Part shown: one piece after another, positions 11,741 to 24,713 of the stretch
Layout: each line of letters starts with the position of its first letter
Numbering within the stretch: the stretch's first letter is position 1
Assembly (NCBI RefSeq): GCF_901709675.1
Contig: NC_051092.1
Coordinates: forward strand, 4,716,491 to 4,780,490
Source: Syngnathus acus
Taxonomy: Eukaryota; Chordata; Actinopteri; Syngnathiformes; Syngnathidae
Length of the DNA: 64,000 bases
Direction of reading: 5' to 3'
Made by a program: the position numbers and the translations under genes
Notes under the pieces: model-generated
Database searches by the model: none
Seen by the model: the letters and a program-made list of their open reading frames with translations, nothing else
What the model was told of the DNA's origin: nothing

Positions 11741-14700
11741 TGCCCCCCCCCTCCATTTATTTGTACATGGTGCAGCCCATATTGCTCAAGAGCGCGGTGC
11801 GTTCAAGCTCGCCTGGAATGAAAACACCGCCGACCCAAAGCGGGACACGATCAAGATGAATGTGGCATCGAACTGCAGCTTTTTTCTTTGGAAGAAAAAG
11901 ATTCATTTCGATTTTTTCCTTTTCACTCATCTCTATCCATTTGTTGCCCAAACCGAGAGAAAAATATTTCAAAACATTACAAAGAGCAGATTGACATTAC
12001 AGAAAAACAGTAACATTTCAAAGATGTCATGTTTTGGATAAATTGGATATTGACCTCAAATGAAATGTTTCCTCGCTAATGTCACCTTCATTTCTGTATT
12101 TCTGATCGCATCAATTCTTTGTTTTCATTTCCCTGTTGACTTCCAATTTACTTGCCTCCTCCTCGTCCTCATTGTGGCACTGGCAAGTCAAGGACGGTCA
12201 GCCCGTTATTTCAACAGCACTTTTTGGCTAGCTCGGCCTACCGCCCTCCCTCCCCTGTGCACACGACATCCTTCCCTGCTCTAGCGTCTCTTTCGGGTCA
12301 CTTTCGCTCTTTTCCATTTCTTATTATAAACAGCTGAGAGAAAGAAGCCGAGGGGTCCTTTGGAAGCGGGCCAGAGCAAACACTGATATCCAAAAATCCT
12401 TCCCAAAAAACACACTCCTCCTCCTCCTCCATGCGTAACTCCCTCCTCTGGTACTTGTCCACGTCCAAACACACACTCGCACAGGCACGCACACACACAT
12501 TTCAGCCCACTGAGAGTCGCGAATCTAAATTTAAGAAAAAAGAAAAAAATCGGATGGCGCAATCCTGAAAGTGTTTCTTATCATGTATCAAAAGCATTTG
12601 TGGGTCAAATGTGATTTTCCTCTTGAAACATTCTTGCTGAAATACTTGGCAGGCTAGAAATAGATGGCGTCCAAGTAACAATCAAATCCTTTGTCATATT
12701 TATTCTCCACTAAGTGCTGCAACGTGTCGATTGCGCAATTACTTCACACTTTTTTGTGTGTGTGCGTTTACTGTTGCGAAGAAAATCCATCCATCCATCC
12801 AAAACATAAACTTTTGTGAAGTGGTCAAGCACCTCCGCACACCTTCGATGACATCATCAGCGACACTGACGACCGATTCCGACGACTAACTCAAGAGTGG
12901 CTCGCACATGTCTCAGGATTGTAACCTTCCATTGTTTCCACACGCACACATGCTGACAGCTCGTCAATGAGCGGCAATAAAGGTGCCGTGTAAACACATC
13001 TGTTGGCGCTGAGTTAGCAGACAGTAAAAGGTCCGCTTGTAAAAAGCGCCGCCCGTCGGGTCCCGGCACAGAGCGGCCATTATCAGCACACTCGTCCTCG
13101 CTCCTTCTGCACAGCTGCCCGCCGGCGCCGTGTTTGCTCGTTTGCCATCTTTTGTGCAAGCCTTGTTTGAGGGATGCGCGGGCGAGGAGGTCCGCTCACG
13201 ACGCTGTGCGTGTTTTATCACCCCGGCTTTATCTTAGCGCCTTAAAACACCGGCAATAATTGGAGTCGTACAAAGCGGCCATTATTTGCGAGACCTGTTT
13301 CTGTATTACGGCAAAGTTAAGCATTGGTTCATTCGTGCGCTGTAGCGCGAGCCCCCCGGTGACCAATCAGAACCGGGTGCGCTAATCAGCCCAAAAGCTT
13401 GTCTAGTTTCTGTCCGGTTCGACGACACACGACATTTCCAAGCCCTATTGGAAATGCAAAAATCATCTGCTCTCATGGAGCGCATCTGGATGACGCTCGA
13501 AACAGATGGGAGGGGGCGAGGAGGGCCGTATCATTACCACGGGCACCTGATGAGATGACACCAATAGACGCCATGAAAACATTCAATGGCGGTCATCAAA
13601 TGAGACTCATTCATTTATTGCAATGACATATATTAAGCAGACTTAAACTGAAGTCAACCCACTTTTGGAAAATATTCCTTAGCAACTGCTCTCACTCAAT
13701 TTCTCCTTTGGGAAAATTTGGAGTGCTCAACGCTGCAAGAACCAAAATGGAAGCAATGGGACAAGTACAGACTTCTTCTTCTTCTAATTAAACCTCGGCA
13801 AACTGTCAAATCAGCACACCGCAGGCTACTGCTAGATGAGGTGAGCGTGTGTGTGTGTGCGTGTGTATGTGTCAACCACACTGCACGCCAGTTTGGCAAC
13901 CCGCGGTATCATTTTCAATGAAAGTAGTGAGCAACAACGCTGACGTGATCTTTCGCTGAAATGACGCGGTGGAAGCGACAGCAAACCGTTTTTTGTTGTT
14001 TCGATTTGTGAACTTTGCAGATGAATGTAAAAAAAACTGGATATTTTTAGTCTTAATATTGGACCACAACGGACCCGGTTGCAGCTGCACTCGGTTAAAT
14101 CCTGACCACTTGCTGCCATTTTTGGATTATCACCCTCCTAAACAGCTGCAAAGGCTAATTAGACGGGCACGGAGGAATAAAATACAACACTCACAAAGCC
14201 ACGTGGACAAAATTTAAGTCCCTAATAAATGCATACACCCTCCGGTGCACACACACAAATACAAATGGGCACGCTTTTGGCGAGGACCACCCAAGAAAGC
14301 TTTGAAAACGATGAAAATTCCTCCCACGGCTGGTTGTGCACAGCGGGTGGAGGCGACTACAAGGATGGAGGCTGGCTGCCTCGCATCACACCTGCTCGCA
14401 ATATTTGCTGCCCATCATGCATGTAAATATTGACCTACGGACAAAAGTAGTACCATGACGCTCTCATCGATACCCAGAGAGCCAGTCAACATTTTAGAGG
14501 CCATTATCATCATTTAAATGGATTTCCCGGACCCCGAAAGACATATTGGACCCCCCCCCCACACACACCTAGACCTGCCTTGAAATTCACACACAATGAA
14601 CACATATCTTGCACGAGTCCACGCCGGGCCTGCATATACAAACAGCTCAATTTAGCTGTGGCTAGCCTCAAGACCCCCCCTCCCACCCTGAGAGAATTAA

Positions 14701-17700
14701 TAGGTAGGGGGGGGGCGGACACAGGCATCGCCTTGTCTCCGTCTGGCAGACTCTACACCCCCCCCCACACACACACATATTAAGACCCAGTCAGGGCTCC
14801 ACACAGGCTACGTTATACTAAGAATAGACTAACCACACCTTGAGCTCGTGATTTGACCGGGAGGCAGCCCACCCTCCACTTTTAGAAGCGGTCGGCGCAT
14901 ATAAACACACTGAGCTATTTCCAGCAGTCCTTGTTGACGGGAAAAGGCCGCCGGTGACAAATTTGTATGAATAAAATCGATTTCAAATAGAAATGAACCT
15001 TTTTTCGAAAGACATGAGCTTAAGTTAGCAGCAATCGGGGTGGCGTGATGCGCTTGTGTGCTGTGGCAAATCATCGCGATGGCCTTGGGGAAATGAAATG
15101 ACAAATCTGCGGGCTGAACTTCATCAATCCCTACTTTGGAACCCTCATTTGAACCATAACTATCGTCTTAACCCTACTAACCCAAAGTCTCGATCAAAAT
15201 AAATCAAGCGGAAGGGCGGGATTATTGCGGGACTCCCGGGTCAAGATGGTACCTGCTCTGAATAATCCAGATTTTCCAAGTCCAGGCTCCAATTTGTTTT
15301 ATATATCTATGCTCACGTCCGTCTGATTGGTGCCTGAAACTAAAGAATTATTTTTGACACCCTGTATAGTGTGTATTTATTGACGTACGGTATTCTTGAA
15401 TAAATTTAAAAAAAAATTATGTTACAAATAATTTCTTTTTTAATTAAAAATAAATAAATTATGTGATTTTTTTAAATTCTTTGATATAATCATCTTTGGC
15501 ATCACTTTGGACAGTGGATGTATTTAAAGAAACTGGCTGAGCCTTTTAGGGAAAATGTCATCAGAATTTACAGAATTTAATCAGTGACTAACACCTCCCA
15601 CACTCGAGCTTTTTTTTTTTTGGTCTTTCAGCCCATAACACAAGGTCGAGTCACTTAAAAGTTTTCAAGCATCGTTAACAATGTCACGACCCCAGACGAC
15701 AATGAGAACAAATGACGCAGTGTGTCGTCGGGCAGCTGGAGGACTCGGCGGCTGAGTCACCGCAACCCCGACTAGCAAATAAACACCATGGCGGCTCAAC
15801 TTCACCTGGGACCAAAACCAACACGGATTCATCCTGCTATCTGCACACCCCAAAAATCTACTAGCAAGAAATTCAATGATGTCATTTCGTTCCCAGCCAC
15901 ACTCCCACACTTAACAACCTCCTGAAATTTGGACAGCGGCGGGTGGGCTGCCGACGCCCTCCAGTCTGCGGATTCGCATGTCGCCGACCCCCCCCCCCCT
16001 CTAGTTGAGAGACAAAACTCATTTAGGTAAGCCTCAATGAAACAGTCGCTCCCGTTTGGTCAAGTCGTTCATTGCCGCCTATCAGTTTTTATTTAGTGCT
16101 CAGAACATGCGTCAGACTTTTATTACGTTCATATTTTTCGTTTCATTTGTGCTTACAAAGAGCATTTTGGGGCCAAAAAGAAATTCACCATAATGCCCAC
16201 AAGGGGAGCAGCTAAACACAAAGTCAACCGGCACTATCTTTTCATTTATTCCTTTTATGAGCCACTGAATGTGAAGCGAGTCAGGCCAATGATGTCATCG
16301 ACTCTCATCAACTTAGCGTGGGCAATAAAAGCGTGGTCAAGCGACCCCTACTGACACCGGACGACACATTTGCGATGGAACAAAAGCCGACCCCACCGAA
16401 CGGAGGCTCAGTGTTTCCTCCCGCGGTGAATCACGCCGGATCCGTTCATGTGGGCGGGCGGGTTTCTGTCAGCCTCCATCGCCACAGGCTCTCAGGGCAA
16501 AGGCCAGCCTGACGATGACTTTGTGTGTGTCTGGAGATGAGGGTGCAGCACTCAGCAGGTGTGCCAGTGGGAGGATTTACGTCGACCGGTGGCGGCGGCT
16601 TATGTGGTGCGTGAAAAGCGTGTGTCATATGCGCCAATCGCTTTCTCTTTCCTCCGGTCCAAAGACAAAACTAGAATCTCAAAGCCTCAAGTGCCGAAAT
16701 ATAAAAATGGCACGTATTCCTGCTTGGTGAATATTTTTTGTGCAACTAAAGCACATTTGGGTCACATGACTGCTTGCAGTGAGACGTGAGTGGGACAATC
16801 CTCCTAAGCAGGGGTGTTAACAAAAAAATAAAATAAAAAAAACAACAACGTACTGACAGGGCTGGCGTGTTGTAATTGCACTCTGCTGCAAGTTTTGGAC
16901 ACAAAGTAAATACGAGCATCAGTCTTGGCTGTCACTACTGCACCACTTAGGCTGCAACTGCTTAGATAACATCTATGTGTGTGTGTGTGTGTGTTTGTGT
17001 GTGTGTGTAAAGAGTAGGGGAGGGGGGTGAGTAGACCGTACGGCAGCGTTATCTCAAATACTGAAAGAGAGCCAAGGACAGATACGTGTGCGAGGGAGGA
17101 AAGAATTCTTATTTTGGCAAGTGTCGGCTCCCCCCTTCTGAAAAAACAAAAAAAGCACAGTTCTTTAACCTGCACATGTGGGAGGAAGTCACAAGTCTTA
17201 ACCTCTCAGTTTTTGGCAAGGAGCAAGTTAGCGTGGTGAGCAAGTCACAGCTTGTGAGTCTGTGAAGAGAAGATTGAGGTTTTGCGTGCTTTTTTTTTTT
17301 TTTAATAGAACTCAACACCACAATGTCATCGGGTCTAAAATCTTGCCAAGCTTCAATGTGATACAATTGTAGCAGGTTAAAATAATACAAGATGTTGATG
17401 ACCCAAACACAGGGAAGAAGTGGTAACTAATGAGAGATACTAATTAAAAGGCGGCTTTAGTAGCCACCATCTGGATCAATGTCCAGAGAGCCTTGTCATT
17501 ACACAACTTCGACTAAATGGCACCCGCACCTCCGGCACAAATCAGGAAGGGATGGCGGGGTCATATTGGGAAGTCCAAACCGCCCTCTGATGCTCACCGA
17601 ACGCTTGTAATCAAAGGAAGCGGCATGAAAGAGAAGCAATTCACGATGCTTCTCTTTGGTGTGAAGCTTTAAAGTCATAAGCGAGGGGAAATCCATCACT

Positions 17701-18514
17701 CGGAACAAATCGCAAATCCACTCTAAAGAGTCTGTCACTTCTAAGTGTACTTTTGTGCGGTTACGTCAATTGAGGTCTTTATTTTGGATCAAGTTTACGG
17801 GGGCCAAACGGCATCAGAAGGAAGAAGAGGGGGTGGAGAAGTCAGCCAGGCGGGACGCCGTCGCGCTTCCTCCAGCCAACGTGGCATCATTGGCCACCAA
17901 ATGATGACTCAACGCAAATTATAGTGGCGCTAATCGCATGCAGATCGCCACACATGTCTGCAGACTAACGCTTAGACCACTGGAGCCGGATTGGAAGCCT
18001 CCCCAGACTGATTTGCCCGGAGGCTTGAATGTGCCCTTCATGTTCCTCCAGACCTACCCTCCCCAAAAAACAGCAATTTGGTTCCTTTGAGGTTCCTTTG
18101 GCTTTCATGAAGGATATTTGCCATGCACGAAGCGAGCTAGCTTTAAGTCCCGCTCCGTTTTTTTTCAGTGTACTGCTATTTCTATTGATATCATACGTGA
18201 CAGTAAGTTCAAACCGACGTATGCTAATATGCTAATGAGCTAACGATATGTTGCCGTTTCATTTAGCGTGAAACAAAAATGTTCATTCCGCGGAAAATGT
18301 TCAGCACAAAATGGATTCAGGTAGCGTCTCAAATAGCCTCCGAGTACAAACATTTGTTTTGGATTAAGAGGCCAATAAAACAGTAGCTTTAAAAGTGCTG
18401 GTGCAGCGAGGCCTCTGTCCCCCTCTCATTAAAATAATGTGCTGAATTTGGGCTGTAAAAACAAATGCAGCAATTGCCGACATGAGGACTCAATTACAAG
18501 AACAACTTGAGCGA

Positions 18515-18537
18515 GGGGGGGGGGGGGGGGGGGGGGG
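18515..18537. repeat. Poly-G run, 23 bases
   Basis: An uninterrupted G tract on the plus strand, able in principle to form G-quadruplexes. Exact length in an assembly is unreliable for such tracts. Confidence 0.9.
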
Positions 18538-19027
18538 TATGAGTTTTTTCCAGTGTGCGTGCCAGTGCCTTTTTTTTTTTTTTACAGCTATCGTTTGATA
18601 AATGGCTTGTCAACTGTGCGCACTGTAAGATTGTGTCTATTCAATTATCTCTGCTCTGATTTGTACTTCACGGGCTGTAAACTGTATTTGCTGAATAGGA
18701 ATACTTATTCCAGAAGCGGGCAAGCTTGGCTCAACTCAGCTCTGCTTGGCTCGACTGGACTCGGTTTTGGGGCCGTTTCAAAATTGTAATTTTGGAACCT
18801 GACAAAACCGCGGCACATCCAACACATCCGTCAAAACAAGGCACAGTCAAAGACAAACACATATGTCATTTTGTCATAAACTAAAAAGCTTTCGGTCTGA
18901 CAGATCTGTGTGACCAAACGCATTATTTTACCAATTACTGATTTTTGCCGACAGCTCAAAACAATGCCATTGTTTAATTTGACACACGACTCATCACAAA
19001 AGTTATGTTCCAGACCACCCTGATCTA

Positions 19028-19383
19028 TCCATCCATCCATTTTCTGTACCGCTTAGTCCCCACGGGGGTCGCGGGCGTGCTGGAGCCTATCCCAGCCGTC
19101 ATCGGGCAGTAGGCGGGGGACACCCTGAACCGGTTGCCAGCCAATCGCAGGGCACACAGAGACAAACAACCATACGCACTCACACCTAGGGACAATTTGG
19201 AGTGCCCAATCGGCCTACCAAGCATGTTTTTGGGATGTGGGAGGAAACCGGAGTGCCCGGAGAAAACCCACGCGGGCCCGGGGAGAACATGCAAACTCCA
19301 CACAGGGAGGGCCGGAGGTGGAATCGAACCCGCACCCTCCTAACTGTGAGGCGGACGTGCTACCCAGTGCGCCACCGAGCCGC
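19028..19383 (-). mobile_element. Young tRNA-derived SINE with (GGAT)n tail, copy 1
   Basis: Read on the minus strand, the head GGCGGCTCGGTGGCGCACTG and the block GTGCGGGTTCGATTCC provide RNA polymerase III A-box and B-box sequences, as in a tRNA. A non-tRNA body follows and the tail ends AGAAAATGGATGGATGGAT. The 13-base duplication CCACCCTGATCTA flanks it at 19015-19027 and 19384-19396, showing target-primed insertion. It differs from the copy at 36680-37042 by only a few substitutions and one 6-base indel, so both are recent. Open frames inside are not genes. Confidence 0.95.
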
Positions 19384-22300
19384 CCACCCTGATCTAGAAA
19401 TACACAATTTAATTGCGCTTTCTGTTTCTTTTTTTAATCATAAAATTGCAAAATGAAACTACAGCCTTTTCCTGTTTCGTTCTTCTTTTAAACACCATCT
19501 CAAACTAAACAAGTGTGCTGCCATCGTGTGGTCGTAGTCAAATTACAGCCAATATGAACAAAATTTACAGTAGACTAAAACTGTTATTAACTGTACCCCC
19601 AAAAAATTGCAAAACCTGAGACCAGGATGGAGGCGGGGTTAGCGTATTTGTAACCGAGCCATTAAAAAGTCACTTTTTGATAATAAATGCGAGTTGTTCA
19701 AGTTACGAGCCATTGCCACAAATGAAACGAGAAGAAGCAACATGGCCGAACATCTCCCTGAGCTGAGCAACCAAAAAATCTCCATCTTACATTTCTCATG
19801 TGATGCGCAGCACAAAATGTCCCAGGGTTAATATCAAGAGCAGCTGTATAGCCCGAGGCTCGACAAGAATAAACACATCCCGCTCTCCCGTGGGCCGCAC
19901 GGAATTGAATACCGTCCAACGTGCATGAAGAAGAGGGGGAGTAAGGGGAGGGGGGGCACATGCACGGAAAGAAAGTGGCAGCAGGAACGAGTGATGAGAG
20001 GAACGAGAAAGATCAAGATAACAATCTTTATTTTAAGTGTATTTGGATTATGAGCATATTTATTTAAAGATGAGGTTCATCGTATAAACCGAGACAAAAT
20101 ATTCCTCTCGTAATGGACTTTTATTCATATATCAGACGTGCCAAATATTTATGGTGTAATATATTTAGAAGGAGGGAAGGTTTGACCTTAAGTCGTTTAT
20201 ATTTGAAGCTGTCCAAATTGTGAGTGGTTGTATGGGAAAGAATTCCACTCTGACAAATTGCTGCGCATTATTATCAAGATGGAGACATAATATACTTCCT
20301 GGCATGATTTCCATTCATTCACAGGTTATAGTCATGTCCAAGCATGTTCGCTATATTTTACAGGTCTAACCACTAAAACGTTTTGTTTTTTTAAATACTT
20401 TTGCTTTCTTGTGGCATCTCAGATAAAACCCCAATGTTCTAAGTATGAGTCATGGTCAAACGGATTTTTTTTTTTTTTTTTTTTTTAAACTGCCTGTACA
20501 AATTTATCATCTCGTGTATTTAGACTTTATTAAAACACACAACATGGCTACTACTAACGTTAAATGTGTGCTTTTCTAAACCAATAGGATTGTTCGATGA
20601 AATAGATGAGTCAGAAAATGAATGTGCCTCGCCGAAAACGTCTCAGTTAGTCATTCGTGTTCTCTAACTATGCAGGAATGTGGCCGAAGCGCAATGACTT
20701 TCACTACGGGGACAAAGGTGAATTTGTTTGCTTCGTTCCCTCAACACAAGAGGGCAGGGGGAGACGACTCAGGTGGAGTCGGCCTGCCGACTCAAAACGC
20801 TGCTGTTCGACGCCATTCAAATGCTAATTGATGCTAATGCCGGCTAAAGTTACGTGCTAGGAAGTTTTAACCGCTAGCGCTAATGTTGGTTCAAAAATTA
20901 TGTCAGTGAATGCTAACGGCTTAAAGTATTTCTGTGAAAAGCAAAAAAACATCCTAACTAGATTTTACACAGACTAGCATAAAATGTAAAAGTGTAAACA
21001 TTAGCACTAATGCTAAAGCAACATAAGGTGTGTCCGTCTAAACAAATGTATCAACGTTAAGTAACGACATACACTCAAGCACAAGTGAGTTACAACTATT
21101 GAGATGGAGGAGATCCAATCTCTGCTTTCAGATGTGGCTTGCTCCTTGCGTTGACAAAATAAACAGCGTAAGAGTGCCAAAATCAAAACAAAGGCACATC
21201 TCCAAGGCCAAAGAAAGCCCGAAGGCATTGCTGTCATTTGGGCAAAGAAGGTTTGCTTCACGTTGGCACAACTTCCACTGGCCAATGATGTCACCCGCAG
21301 GTGAAAGTGACCCTGCTGTTTTTGGTTTCTGCCCCGCCTGTGCCACCATGACACAATCTCATGTGAAGAAAGACCAGCAGATACTTAGCTGTCTATTCAG
21401 CGTACATGATAGTGTGGTATCTGTTACCTGCGCTGAATGGCGCTTAGTGGAGCGGCTTCTATTGTACCTACGGATATGGAGACGACGACCCGGCCGCTGA
21501 TCCGGTGTCCTACGCTCTTGGGTTTCCTTCAGGGACGCCCTGGTATCTTTCCATTTGGCAAACATTCTGTCTGACTTCCTGTCCAGGGCAAGGACATCTC
21601 CTGAGACATGGTGACAATTTAGCTCATCTTGAGTTTTCCGCTCGTATTTTATTGTGATCAAGGTTTGTCCCACCCTTAAATAAAAGTATCTTTATGGCGA
21701 TGTGCTGTTAATCATCGCTCGACATACTTCATTTACAATAGGAGAAAGTCACATTATTCACACTACAGAGACTCTCCACACTTCACTTTTTAACCACTTG
21801 TTGCAGAACCTTCGCACACTGCAGTCCGGCATTGTAACACCACAGCAATTCATCTGGGCTAAAAGGCCGTCATGTTTTCCTGAAACTGAGAAAAGCGAGA
21901 GCATCCTCGAGGGAAGCTGGTAAAAGGTGAAACTCAAGACGAGCGCTGCTTGGCGTGGCGCTGGTTAAAGCGTCCTCCTTTCAGCAGCGCCGGGAAGGCA
22001 GACAAACGGCTTCCCAGAGGCGGAGGGGTCAGCACTCCTGGGAAGGCGCTCAGCTCTTTTCTCAGTCAGAGAAAGAGCCAAGGCTTCCACCCAGAAGCTC
22101 ACAATCGGCTGGTGATGCATGACAACATGTCCCATTGACACACACACACACACTCATATGACACACACTGCATTAACCTGCAGCTACATTAACCCCCTCT
22201 GCACGATCCCATTTGTTTCCAGGCCTGTATCAATTTCCTCAGCGAGTTCCCTCACACATAAATCAAATCCAATAAAGGAGATTTTTTTTTTTGCGCAATT

Positions 22301-24539
22301 TAAAAGTATTCCCAGGTGTCTCCATAAAATTAAATTCTGCAAAAACGGGTACAAACATCATTTTTTTAATGTAGATGCTGCCAAAACGATCAGAGTATTT
22401 GTTTTTGATTGTCTCGCACGAACAAAGATAGTCAAAGATCCCCCGCCATCGATCTAGGCCCTAGATGTGTTAAATGTGTTAAATAAGCAAATAAAGCAGC
22501 GTTACGTCGGCTTCACATAACGCTCACTTCAGCGAACACGAACAGACTGTCATTTTCATTTCCGCATCAAAGTCAAACAATCTATTTCAGATTCCCCCAT
22601 TGATCCCAGGCGCTCGCCGCGACCTGACCTTTCATCCCCAACCGATAATCCCGCTGTCCGCAGACACGTGCGATGTTTACGAGAGTGACGAGGCGCCTTG
22701 ATGAGGGATTTTGGGACACACGCGCTAGCTCGCGCCGCCGCCGCTCCAGCGTCTCCTCGCGCTTCAAAGGAATTCACATTCAAGCGTCTTATTTGGGACC
22801 TTGTTTAGACTGTATGCATGTATTTGAACAGGGATCATTGTGCGTGCGTGTGCATGTGTGTGTGTGATCATGTGCCGCCTCCAACGAAAGCCAATAACAG
22901 AAGTCTTTATGGCAAAGGTCGCGCGTTTAACCCCTACATTTGCAAATGCATTTCGCTAGCTCTCTGTTTGGATTCTCCCGAGGCGGAGTTCGAACACTGC
23001 GCCGCTTGTTCACTGCACAAATACGTCAAGTTGCCACGTAAATGCATAAAGGTCAACTTCGAGCCCACAAGGGGCCGTGTACATTAATCTGGCTTAACGA
23101 AAAAAAGAAAAAATGTTGGTTTTGGTCATTTACATGTTGACGTAAGCCCATTTGGGTGTGCCAAAACACAAAATATGGGTCATTCTAGAATTGGAGGACA
23201 TTTTGTGTGCGCAAAAAGCAGAATCATGCATTGTGGAGTAAATCATAGTTGTCATGTGACTAAATATAATCGGAGTACAAGTGATTCCTCAAGTCGGCTC
23301 TTCACAATAAGCAGCAGTTTGTCAAATAGTCGACAATTTATCAAAAAAGAAGCTTTGAGCTGGTTTATTGCCAACCTTGACTGTCAAAGTAAACATAAAA
23401 CAAAGAGACTACACATTTAAAACAAGCAAATAAATTATTGAAGAAAAGTCCCACTAGCTTAAAAGGCAAAGTCAAACCGTAAAATAAGCAAGAGTGAGTT
23501 ATTTTATTTTTCGCCACTTGCTGTCGACTGAAACGGAACTGATTATTGGTATTTCCATTTATTTCAATGGGGAAAGAGGATTTGAGGTACGGATGTTACA
23601 AGCGTATGTCATAATGTATTTTATTGATGCTTTCCTGTTTGTAAACGTATGTTTTTAAAGGTACAAAAGAAATAAATTCATTACTTTTAGAAGGTACACT
23701 TCTATTGCCTGTAAACCACACTGGCTGACGACGTACTCGAACACCACATGTGGCCCGCCGTGTCTCGTGCGAGAGGAAATAAAAAAAAAAAAAAAGTAAC
23801 GTACAAGATGTTCACAAGCACTTTGCTGGTTTTGCGGCCTCGCGTGTTGCCCGCCATGAAATTACAGCTGTGTCAGTCACAACACATCAAAATCAAAGAT
23901 GCCACGTTTGTCATTTACCATCTTTGAAGGCTTTTTTTTTTTTCTCATTAAATCTCTCGACTCAGTTCTTCTGAAGTAATACTTCACAGAGAAGAAGACA
24001 AACAATTACGCTTCTCACGGGAAACGCCGCAGACGAGACACCTGCCAGCCTCCGGAGCCCCGACGTGACCCCGATGCTTCTTCCTGTCTCGGCACGGCCC
24101 GTCTCGCAGGAAATAGCCAAGAAGGTGATTTCTGCTTTTTTTTGTGTGTGTGCGTTGACAGGCTATACCTCAGAAGTGTGCCAATACGGCAACTGTCTGC
24201 GTGGGAACAATAGCACCTGTCGCTCCGGGCAAGCAGACAATAAAGGCCAGATGGGAGCCAGGACGGAAGCAAACGCCAGCCCGAAGCAGGCCCCCCCAAG
24301 GTACGGAGAGCTGCCATGTGATACACGCATATCCATCTGACAAAGAACACGATCGCTTTTGATTGATACCTAATACAAAACGGCCAAGGGCGCTTGTGAA
24401 AATGTGACATTTTTGTTGAATCTCGATTGACAATCCACACAATCCTCAAATTCTTGAACCTAAAGGGACTTTTTGACAGTTCAATCGGGCTTCCGACCAC
24501 AAAACAGTCCAAAAACAAGTCTTACTAAAGTACAAAACG

Positions 24540-24713
24540 ATGTAAGATTGAGTCTGATTAAATATGGGGTACCCCAAGGGTCAATGCTAGGACCCCATTA
24601 GTTCGGTCTGCATATGTTAGCTTTGGTTCTCATGCTTCAAAACGGCAAAGTTGATTATTGTGGCGATGCAGACAACACGCAACTATATTTATCAATGTCC
24701 CCAGCAGATCAAT
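24540..24713 (+). pseudogene. Dead L2-like LINE reverse-transcriptase fragment
   Basis: One frame reads KYGVPQGSMLGP, then a stop, and 24 codons later GDADNTQLYLS. This matches the order of two reverse-transcriptase motifs of non-LTR elements: the PQGS-LGP block and the catalytic (Y/F)-A-D-D block followed by TQLYLS. The second catalytic Asp of the ADD core is replaced by Asn and an in-frame stop lies between the motifs, so the fragment is inactive. No other part of the element is clear. It is a relic of an L2/CR1-type retrotransposon. Confidence 0.85.

Larger units (their letters stand above)
10260..24539. other. Gene-free stretch
   Basis: I see no supported gene. Contents: a fish-type repeat starting CTCCAAAAGTATTGGAACAG (about 11628-11740), two GCGGCCATTAT motifs in GC-balanced DNA (near 13073 and 13277), GT and CA tracts (for example 13850-13870 and 16975-17010), a pure G run (18515-18537), the minus-strand SINE (19028-19383), and poly(A)/poly(T) tracts. 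The longest open frames (for example 21099-21500) lack codon pattern, splice sites and family resemblance. Confidence 0.6.

Noticed and set aside
21099-21500. 133-codon plus-strand open frame
   Set aside because: No recognisable domain, no splice context, and a comparable open frame on the opposite strand.
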